Notes under the pieces: model-generated
What the model was told of the DNA's origin: nothing
Seen by the model: only the letters and a program-made list of their open reading frames with translations
The model's database searches: none
Source: Acanthamoeba sp. SK_2022b
Taxonomy: Eukaryota; Discosea; Longamoebia; Acanthamoebidae
Length of the DNA: 64,000 nucleotides
Reading direction: 5' to 3'
Assembly (NCBI GenBank): GCA_027943245.1
Contig: JANDJZ010000218.1
Span: 1 to 64,000, forward strand
Translations under genes and position numbers: made by a program
Shown: positions 57,101 through 64,000 of the stretch, piece after piece
Layout of the letters: every line of letters starts with the position of its first letter
Numbering within the stretch: the stretch's first letter is position 1

Positions 57101-57723
57101 GCCAGCAGAACCCGATCTCGGCCGACATCATGGGCGAGACGGTCTCGATCGGCGGCGAGGGCAAGCTCGAGGCGGCCGAGCACAAGATCCGGCTCGAGTG
57201 GGAGCGAACGGTGTCACACCAGGAGGGCGAAGAGGTGCGCGGCTTCCCCTCCCCCCCCCGTGTGTGTGCGTCGTGGTTGTTTCTAAACTGTGCGTCAATC
57301 GATTCGATCTCGTCAGGTCGATCCCGAGGTGTCAGAGCTGGAGGAGCGGTTCTGGAACGATATCCAAAAGTACAAGTCGCTTCTCATGCAGACCAGGGAC
57401 TCTCTGTGGAGGTACAGCGCTCGCCACACGCACATGACACACGACGCGCGCACACGCACACACACGTGCAAGATGTGTGTATATTTTTGTTGGAATTTGC
57501 TCATGTTGTTGATGTTTGTTGTGTGTGTGGTGCGCAACACAGCAAAAACCTGGTGGACTATAAGAAGAAGAAAGAGAAGCTGAAGAGGGAGAGGGAGAAG
57601 CTCGACGCCAAGGCCGAGAGCGATCTCATGAGGCAGTTCATGGAGTACTTCAAGAAGAAGAAGAGGAAGCTCGTCGACGAGCGGGAGTCACTCATCTCGC
57701 AGCGCACCCAAACCCCGTCGTGA
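54195..57723 (+). CDS. Nuclear protein with winged-helix-like, GATA-like and PHD-like zinc modules
   Basis: The first exon ('MDCEIAT', ATG 54195) joins in frame to 'GKGGLLDALAESDELYQRL' and a short coil ('LKQKYAQAEQELG'). Next is a basic linker, then a helix-rich domain ('ALMKKVISQIGSCHVDTILE', 'NVNECRKHVMQQLRNNTTIF', 'GCWTLSRDEE') shaped like a winged helix. After a long Ala/Ser/Thr/Pro linker comes a GATA-type finger, 'CPCGATSAGKGAACKWRKG' then 'PEGEFLCNSCGLQVAKKAK'. The C-terminal half is a typical GATA knuckle, but the first Cys pair is spaced C-x-C instead of C-x2-C. An acidic Glu/Asp run (about 56475-56545) precedes 'SPWICCDSCGQWLLAKDDN ... FCPQC', a PHD- or CW-like zinc module. The C-terminus is a Lys/Glu coiled coil. 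This suggests a chromatin or transcription factor. TGA at 57721-57723. Confidence 0.75.
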
Positions 57724-58157
57724 TGCGGATCGGCCTCCCCCCACCATAGATTCTACTCGCACTCCTTTTTGCATCTCTCTCTCTCTCTCTCTCTGCCCCT
57801 GCCTGGACATACATGTACACTCGCCTTAACGTTGCTGCCCTTGGCAGCTCTCCTCTCTTCTTGGTTTCCTTCCTTGTAGCTAAACAAACATAAACAGAGC
57901 ACCATGATTTACACAACCAAAAGAACATTCTCTGCATTCCGGTCTTTGGAATTTCGCGTTTACCCAATAATGGTGGCCAACGTGGCAGCCAATGCGAGGC
58001 GAGATGAGGTGCGGACTTGGCAATTTCACGAGGGGCAGACTGTGGGTGGGTGTTGACCCAGACGCCTCAGCCAGGACACTCACCCAATCTATTTGCCTGT
58101 TGGCTTCTTGTGTAAAACCTTCACGACGCGACCATCTCTTCTTTTTGATTGAAACAA
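57724..58157. other. Intergenic, promoter region of ARPC4
   Basis: 434 bases with a (CT)n run (about 57773-57795) and no ORF of interest. Confidence 0.5.
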
Positions 58158-59351
58158 ATGGTACGCGCTGCCCCCATCAAAAGCTTCAATGGCAAAGAGG
58201 AGCTACTTGAGGGCGGAAGTTGGTCTTCCAAATCATGCGCATTCAATCACTGCGCTGATCTTGTGCGAATTTGTGCCGATCCTCGCCCACCGCACACGAC
58301 TACAAATTGAGCGCACATTTTTCCTACTTTGTCTCCATTAGCCATCCACTCAACATCATTCTCGCGTTACCTCAGCGACAGTGTATAGTCATTTGTTGTG
58401 ATTTGACATTTTTCACTCACCCCCTCATTCTCTTCACTGCAATGTAGGCGACCAGCACTCTTGCCCCCTACCTGAACTGCATCAGGCAGACCCTCACGGC
58501 AGCCATGTGTCTTGAGAACTTCGCCTCTCAGGTGGTCGAGAGGCACAACAAGCCTGAGGTCGAGGCCAGGTACGCTTAGCACCACTGCTGCGTCAACGCA
58601 CCCGCAGAAACCATTCGTTCATGTTTACCTTGTCTCTTGGCACCTCTCTAATTCGATGTTAAATGTGAAAATGCACAGGGCCAACAAGGAGCTGCTGCTC
58701 AACCCTGTAGTCATTAGCCGTAACAAGAACGAGAAGGTCCTCATCGAGGGTTCGATCAACTCCATCAGGTACAGACCCCCCCCTCGCATTAATGCGCTCG
58801 CGTCAAAATCACGCTACGCGCTGCGCCATCTGTGGAAACAAAAAGAAAATAAGAGAAATAGAACAACGCTGTGGCGTGGGCGAAGGCTCGTGTTGTGCCT
58901 TTCTCACTAGCCTTTGCCTTGTGTTGTTGCGTTACTGTGCAGAATTTCCATCTGCATCAAGCAGGCTGATGAGCTGGAGACCATCCTCTGCAAGAAGTTC
59001 ATGCGCTTCTTGGCTCAGCGTGCTGAGAACTTCGTCGTCCTCAGGAGGAAGCCCATCAAGGGTTACGATATCTCCTTCCTGATCACCAACTTCCACACCG
59101 AGTCCATGTTCAAGCACAAGATCGTGGACTTCATCATCCAGTTCATGCAGGTGCGCGTCTCTTCTTGAAGCCATCTTCTTGCTCATTTCTTCTTCTCTTC
59201 GACAATCATGTCATATTTTGTCAACATGCTAACCCTCTACTTGGTTCTTCGACTCGTGTAGGACATCGACAAGGAGATCAGCGAGATGAAGCTCGGCGTG
59301 AACGCTCGCGCCCGTATCGTCGCCCAGTCCTACCTCAAGGAATTCATGTAA
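58158..59351 (+). CDS. ARPC4: Arp2/3 complex subunit 4 (p20)
   Basis: The coding part of exon 1 is just ATG (58158-58160), directly followed by a donor (GTACGC). A 287-base intron ends at TGTAG, then '[20 protein letters not shown]', giving '[10 protein letters not shown]', matching the MSATLRPYL-type start of ARPC4. The protein of about 168 residues continues '[20 protein letters not shown]', '[20 protein letters not shown]', '[20 protein letters not shown]', '[20 protein letters not shown]' and '[20 protein letters not shown]', ending 'SYLKEFM'. These are highly conserved ARPC4 blocks. ARPC4 and ARPC2 form the core that holds Arp2/3 together and contacts the mother filament, nucleating branched actin in pseudopods and phagocytic cups. 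Five exons. The TAA is at 59349-59351. Confidence 0.96.
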
Positions 59352-59685
59352 ACACCTCGCGATGCGCGCAAGCGTGCTCACCACGCACGCGAGCAAGCAA
59401 AGCACACATCAACCATCAAAAAGCCAACAAGTTCCTTTTGGGTGTAACCCCAGTGTGTGCTTCGTTGGGTGTTTGGTGGCGGTGGGGGTGATGTTACTGT
59501 AGCTGTTGTTCTATTTAAATAATTTGTTCTCCTCTTCTCCTGGGCTGCCACCCGAAAGGCTTCATCTTAGCAGCGGCCAGGGCGTCCTGCAAGGGAGAAG
59601 GAGGAGCAGGACAACCAAATAAATGAAAATGAAATAAATTACATAAAACACAAAATAAACACAGATAATAAACAGCCAGAGCACA
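59352..59685. other. Short intergenic region
   Basis: 334 bases between ARPC4 and the carrier gene. A minus-strand open frame runs through here (59515-59907), but its first part overlaps the carrier exon and it is not supported. Confidence 0.4.
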
Positions 59686-60365
59686 ATGACGGATAGCCTC
59701 GTCGGTCCCTTCTTTATGGTACTCGTAAAGAACTACATCTAAGGGACACTCTTTGGTTCGATCCTTACGATTTATGCCTCGATAACAGGCTGCCGCGCAA
59801 GCGGTGATGGCCGAGGCGGCAACAGCGCCCTTTGACCGTGTCAAGAACCTGCACCAGCTCCACACCGAGCTACACCGCCTGGGTCGCCTCCCACCGCCCG
59901 CCCCCACCGGTACTACCCCCCCCCCCTTCTACGCGAAAAGTGTCTTCACCGCTCACCTACCCCCCCCCCCGTGTGTGCGGCCAGGCGTGCTCAGCGGCTA
60001 CCCTCTCGAGTCCACAGTGGGCCGCGTCATCGACGCCGAGGGCGTGAGTGGGCTGTGGCGCGGCTTCCTGCCCGAGATCGTGGCCTACTTCCCCACGCAG
60101 TCGCTCAGCTTCGGTCTCCGGGACTACTTCCGCGCCCAGCTCTTTCCCTCGCTCTGGGCGGGCGCCGCGAGCGTGGACGCGACCGAATCCCAGCCGCCGA
60201 CGACCACCGACGCCGGGCGCGTGGCCCTCTGGTTCGCCACCCGCGTCGCCGCCGGCGCGCTGGCCGGCGCCGCCACCCTCCTGGTCGTCTACCCGTTGCA
60301 CTTTGCCAGCGTGCAGCTCATGGCCGACGTCGGCCGGCGTGGCATCGGCGGTGCGTGTGTGTTGT

Positions 60366-60433
<68 letters not shown>

Positions 60434-60989
60434 GCTGCTCACTCACCACCAAACGACAACCGATCGCAGGGGAGGTGGAGTACCGGTTCGCGGGCACGTG
60501 GGACGTGTGGCGACAGGCGGTGGCCAGCAGCGGCTTCGGCGGGCTCTACCACGGGCTCGGGGTGAGCCTGGCGGGCGTGCTGGTCTTCCGCGGGCTCTAC
60601 TTTGGGGCCTACGACCTCGCCCTCTACCTCCTGCCCGCGAAGCTCAAGCGCAACGACCTGGTCTGCTTCCTCACGGCGGTCGGCGTTACGATCGGGTCGG
60701 CCTTGGTGGCCTATCCGCTCGACACCATTCGGTAAGCGCGCACGAATGCACACATGGACGCGCAGTCGCTCAATGTGTGTGTGTGTGTGTGTGTGTGTTT
60801 CACAGGAGGCGAGTGATGGTGGCGGCGCTCACGCCGCAGGCCTACGGCGGCGCGCTGGAGTGCGCGCGGGAGATCTGGCGAACGGAGGGCCTACCGGGCT
60901 TCTTTGCGGGCGCCCTCGCCAACGTGCTCGTGTGCAGCGTCTCCTCGTTCCTCCTCCTCGCCTTCGACCAACTCCTCCCGGCCATGTAG
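59686..60989 (+). CDS. Mitochondrial carrier family protein (ADP/ATP carrier-like)
   Basis: Exon 1 (ATG 59686, 'MTDSLVGPFFM') joins in frame to 'AAAQAVMAEAATAPFDRVKN', the first carrier signature (P-x-D/E-x2-K) at the end of helix 1. Repeat 1 ends 'IDAEGVSGLWRGFLPEIVAY', and 'SFGLRDYFR' is like helix-2 of AAC-type carriers. Repeat 2 shows 'GALAGAATLLVVYPLHFASV', where the signature Asp/Glu is replaced by His (P-L-H-F-A). Repeat 3 shows 'GSALVAYPLDTIRRRVMVAA' with the complete P-L-D-T-I-R-R-R form. The final segment reads 'EGLPGFFAGALANVLVCSVS' and 'AFDQLLP'. Carriers of this family exchange metabolites or nucleotides over the inner mitochondrial membrane. The 'RRRVM' close to 'RRRMMM' hints at an ADP/ATP carrier, but it is not exact. 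The second signature is degenerate. TAG at 60987-60989. Confidence 0.85.
60373..60428 (+). repeat. (GT)n microsatellite in carrier gene
   Basis: About 28 GT units after the donor of the intron between repeats 2 and 3 of the carrier; the acceptor lies about 40 bases further on. Confidence 0.93.
60774..60798 (+). repeat. Short (GT)n tract next to a 3' splice site
   Basis: About 12 GT units directly before the acceptor TTTCACAG of the last carrier exon. Confidence 0.85.
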
Positions 60990-61396
60990 AACACAATACT
61001 TTTAAATCAATATTGTCGCTATCTTTTTGTATTTTAATCTTTTATTAATTTATTATTAAACATCACGTTACAAGAACGCAATCTCCAGTATGAGCTGGTG
61101 GGTCAGCAGTGGGGTTATTGGGTGTGCGCTCTGCGGAGCCACAACTGTGCAGCCTGGCGGCACTTTCGCTAGTATCTCCGCGCCCTACATCACCCAAACA
61201 AAGAAAGTGGGTGTTCAAGCGCCCCACTCCGAGCCCACCCCTACCACTTTCGCCCATTTCGCCGCTTCCCCGTCTTCTATTTCACTCGACGCCTTCAAAA
61301 GCGACACCACTTACCTCGTCCTCTCCTGCACCTTCTTTCAACCGGACTTATTGCTACCTGCTCACTCTCTACAATCGCCACACACATCCATCAGCC
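60990..61396. other. Intergenic, promoter region of proline-rich gene 1
   Basis: 407 bases; AT-rich tail after the carrier stop, then GC-rich sequence toward the next ATG. No gene seen. Confidence 0.4.
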
Positions 61397-61889
61397 ATGT
61401 TCTTCAGAAAGAAGAAGAAGTCGTACGGCCACACTGGCCAGGTCTCTTCCAACTACGTGCCCAAGTACGCGCTCCTTTGCACCTTTTCTTCCTCCTGCCC
61501 TGTTGTTCACACCTCTCTTGTACAACAAAATGACACACAGCTACATGCAACCAATGCCTGGCCCTCAGACGACTCCGAGCTGGGGAGCCACACCCGCTCC
61601 TCCTCCCTTGAGCCACTACGGGGGCGCTGGCTTCCAGCCGCCTGCCCACGACTCCGCCCCTCACGTCCCGCCCGCTCTCCCCTCTCGACCAGCGCCTGCC
61701 CCAGGGTACGCGCACGATGGAGGCTGCCCGCCCACGCTGGGCTCGAGCCACTCCGCTGTGAGCTACCACTCCGCGCAGCATCACCACAATCTGCCTCCCT
61801 CGCCGCCACCACTGGGCTCGAGCCAATCAGCGGTAGGCTACCACTCTGGCTATCACGCATCAGCCTATCCCTACCAGCAACCGGCCTGA
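61397..61889 (+). CDS. Small proline/histidine-rich protein, copy 1
   Basis: The ATG at 61397 encodes 'MFFRKKKKSYGHTGQVSSNY', then 'VP' and a splice through Asn to 'YMQPMPGPQTTPSWG'. The remainder is low-complexity Pro/Ser/His/Tyr-rich sequence ('HYGGAGFQPPAHDSAPHVPP', 'SGYHASAYPYQQPA'). Length is about 134 residues. No signal peptide or membrane helix is visible; the basic N-terminus could bind acidic lipid or RNA. The Tyr/Pro/Gln tail recalls the disordered N-termini of annexin VII/XI or rhodopsin tails, but nothing allows a family call. It is the tandem partner of the gene at 62370. The stop is TGA 61887-61889. Confidence 0.78.
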
Positions 61890-62369
61890 GCGCCTTGTCT
61901 TCGTTGTACATACGGCACTCTAAGATATTATATTTATTTATTTATTTATTTCAATACCGCGCCTTTTGGGAATTTCCATCATGAAGCACCATCGCCCACT
62001 GGCGCAATCAGTGATCACAATGACTGTATCACGCCAGTCTTTTCTGGGTGCATCTTGCATAAGTTATCAGCCTTCACTTTCACGGCTGTGTTGGTAGGTT
62101 ATGGTATGTTATCCAGCTTTCCTATTGTTGCCAGCATCACTGCTTTGGGATTTGTGTGGCCCGCCACCTCGGGAATGACATTCTCGTTCATTCTTTACGT
62201 TTCCGGTGGATGGATCCATTCAACGTGGGAGAAAAGGTAAACCAGTTGCCAGTTTTTCCTGTTCCTGGTACGATTTCGTCCGCCAAGTTGTGCAAAATCT
62301 CTCCCCAGCGTCATCCTCCTTTGTGCTTCTACACCTACACCGTACACTCACCGCCTCTCTATATCCACC
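61890..62369. other. Spacer between the two proline-rich genes
   Basis: 480 bases with a (TTTA)n run at about 61930-61950. No gene supported; an open frame at 62055-62240 has no ATG start. Confidence 0.5.
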
Positions 62370-62882
62370 ATGTTCAAGAAGAAAAGGTCGTACGGCACTG
62401 GGCAGGTCTCCTCCAACTACGTGCCCAAGTACGTCTTCAGCCCTACAATCCTTCTATGCATACACGCTCACATAACTCTTCCACACAGCTACATGCAACC
62501 AGTGTCAGCTCCTCCAGCAACGCCAGGCTGGGGTCCCGCCCCTTCTCCGCCCTTGAGTCACTACGGGGGCACCGGCCTCCAGCCGCCTGCACACAATTCC
62601 GGCCCTTATGATCCGAGAGCTGCGCCACCCCTGCCTTCGCGACCAGCGCCCCTCCTCCCCTCCAGACCAGTGCCCGCCGCTCCACACGGCTTCGGCTGCC
62701 CGCCCAGGCCTGCGTCGAGCCACTCGGCCGCTGTGTGCTATCCGCCTCCTTCCCACAGTGCCGGGCCTGCTCATCGCCCTCAGCAGCCCCCGCATCTTTA
62801 CCCCTCGCCGTCGGCGCCAAGCCCGAGCCAAGCCGGTTACCACACGGCCGGCCCTGTCTGGCCCTACCAGCAAACCGTCTGA
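62370..62882 (+). CDS. Small proline/histidine-rich protein, copy 2
   Basis: Paralogue of the gene at 61397 with the same two-exon structure and intron position. The N-terminus 'MFKKKRSYGTGQVSSNYVP' is followed by 'NYMQPVSAPPATPGWGPAPS' and a Pro/Ser-rich middle with 'HYGGTGLQPPAHNSGPYDP'. It ends in 'GPVWPYQQTV'. Conservation is strongest over the basic N-terminal 20 residues, the 'HYGG(A/T)G(F/L)QPPAH' block and the 'PYQQ' tail, with the linkers diverged. This pattern suggests function resides in the ends. About 141 residues. TGA at 62880-62882. Confidence 0.78.
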   Translation: MFKKKRSYGTGQVSSNYVPKYVFSPTILLCIHAHITLPHSYMQPVSAPPATPGWGPAPSPPLSHYGGTGLQPPAHNSGPYDPRAAPPLPSRPAPLLPSRPVPAAPHGFGCPPRPASSHSAAVCYPPPSHSAGPAHRPQQPPHLYPSPSAPSPSQAGYHTAGPVWPYQQTV

Positions 62883-62968
62883 CGGAGCTGCTGGGCGTTG
62901 TACATACACTATGGCTTGAAGGAATGGTTTCGAAGAGCGCTAGGTGATTGAAGGAAGGCTATTGAAAG

Positions 62969-64000
62969 TCAACACCTTCGCTGGCGCACGGACGTTAGGA
63001 TCCGCGTCCGCGCGGCGTAGAGAAGAGGGACGAACGTCGCCTTGGCTCGCCACACGATAAACCCACAACAGGCCAGCGAAGCCAAAACGCAGAGCTCGGT
63101 GCTCCAACCCCACTCCGAGAGTGCGCTGTTTGGTGTTAACCAAGGTTGTGAGGGTCCAGGCGCCAACGCGCAAAGGGTTTGGTGCGTACGGGCGAGGGAG
63201 GAGCGACACAGGTAGTTGACACGTTGCATCCAGGCAAGGCTGCAAGTACCACTGTGACTGGTACAACCAAGCTGTTTATAAAGAGGCATATGAGCGCACT
63301 GCAGCACGGAGAGGAGAGGCCTCCTTACCGTATTTCCGGTCGGGGAAAAGTGCAAGCATGGCCTTCCCGCAATCGGTGTCGAAGCTCCACGTGCTGGGGT
63401 GGTGTTGGTGAACTACAAACACCACCTTGAGGGAGGGCGGGGACATTGGAAGGAGATCAGAAGGGGCAACTCTGGTGGCTCACCGTCAGTCTCTCAGGAG
63501 TTTGGCCGTGCCTCTGTTGCATCAATGAAGCTAATGTTGTGCTTGATCGAGTAGTCCAGAATCCACGTGTCCCACAACGGTTGGCCCACTAGGAAGCGCG
63601 GCTGTCAAGGGCGCCAGTGTGCATGAAGAAGAGCGATTGTAGTCAGCGTTGCGATTGAGGCAACATCATGCGTGGCGCTCCAAACCATGGGCAGCTTCAG
63701 GTGCCTCGGGTAGAGGAAGTAGTCCATGTAGCTGCTCTTTTCTAGTGAACCTGTTCAGACCAGCCTGTGATCAGGCGAGAGCAGACACTAGCGAGGCGTG
63801 GAGCGACGAGTAAGCACCTTCGCTGGTGGCGAGGGCACGCAGGTGGTTAACCCAATCAGGCGACCCCCCGAGCATCGCCAGCCAGGCGTCGTCGGACAGG
63901 TCTTGCTGTCGGCGCCAGTTCCACCGCCTGCCGCTCATGACGAATGTGGGGAGGGTTTGAGAAGCATTGTGCTGCGCTGGTCCCAGTCGCTGCACGGACC
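62969..64000 (-). CDS. Glycosyltransferase-like protein, 5' truncated by the window
   Basis: Reading the minus strand from the window edge, exons join as follows. First is 'MSGRRWNWRRQQDLSDDAWL' (about 63935-63806), then 'SLEKSSYMDYFLYPRHLKLP' (63757 region), then 'PRFLVGQPLWDTWILDYSIK' with 'HNISFIDATE' (about 63601-63510). Next come 'VVFVVHQHHPSTWSFDTDCG' (63426-63329), 'AWLYQSQWYLQPCLDAT' (63271-63223) and a C-terminus with a hydrophobic helix ('ELCVLASLACCGFIVWRA') ending at TGA 62969-62971. The series 'RFLVGxPxWDxW ... IDAT ... VVHQxH' is a pattern I know from nucleotide-sugar transferase-like proteins, but I cannot name the exact family. One intron needs a GC donor (GAG|GCACGG) to avoid an in-frame stop. 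The 5' part lies outside the window, and ATG choice is therefore open. Confidence 0.5.

Noticed and set aside
59515..59907. Minus-strand frame ending 'KPFGWQPRRRGEQII'
   Set aside because: It runs antisense through carrier exons; the tail is suggestive but matches nothing I know.

Overview
The window is nuclear DNA from an intron-dense, GC-rich protist. The gene set points to a free-living amoeba, most likely Acanthamoeba or a close relative. Exons are GC-rich and introns are short and mostly GT-AG, with AT- or (TG)n-rich interiors. Amoebozoan-style signalling proteins (an SH2 plus kinase-like protein, Sin1, Rab, RasGAP) sit beside a Zn2Cys6 factor, a Clu-domain protein and Arp2/3 subunit 4. 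This is inference from gene content; no database was searched. Coding spans below run from start codon to stop codon and include introns, which I placed by hand from splice consensus and reading-frame continuity.

Layout. 1-3862 (+): 3' part of a Clu-domain gene. 4153-8518 (+): membrane protein with LamG-like and Ig-like ectodomains and a cytoplasmic RasGAP domain. 8690-9040 (-): small unknown ORF. 9197-12448 (-): SDP1/TGL-type patatin lipase. 13003-15796 (-): Ser/Lys-rich low-complexity protein. 16868-17542 (-): BolA protein, divergent from a PAPS sulfotransferase (17690-19327, +). 19498-22998 (+): aldonolactone-oxidase-like flavoprotein with a signal peptide and a membrane tail. 23116-24702 (-): Zn2Cys6 regulator, divergent from an R3H plus F-box protein (24938-26223, +). 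26581-28600 (+): TORC2 subunit Sin1. 28738-30294 (+): complex I subunit NDUFS8. 30687-31700 (+): intronless aldo/keto reductase.

31701-48236 is the accessory core. It holds two tandem copies (33229-38583 and 39262-44835, +) of a large type I membrane protein. The ectodomain is a string of about 20 short repeats with a central Trp, nearly every repeat on its own exon. A degraded third fragment lies upstream at 32129-32252. Downstream is about 3.4 kb of AT-richer sequence with broken reading frames, possibly an old mobile element.

48237-49575 (-): Rab GTPase. 50170-53270 (+): SH2 protein with a pseudokinase domain. 54195-57723 (+): nuclear protein with winged-helix-like, GATA-like and PHD-like modules. 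58158-59351 (+): ARPC4, whose first coding exon is just ATG. 59686-60989 (+): mitochondrial carrier. 61397-61889 and 62370-62882 (+): tandem pair of small proline-rich proteins. 62969-64000 (-): glycosyltransferase-like gene cut by the window edge.

No operon logic applies. Shared themes are Ras/TOR/cytoskeletal signalling (RasGAP, Sin1, Rab, SH2 protein, ARPC4) and the cell surface (RasGAP receptor, repeat proteins, sulfotransferase, glycosyltransferase). The strongest candidates for something undescribed are the exon-per-repeat surface protein family and the receptor-type RasGAP.
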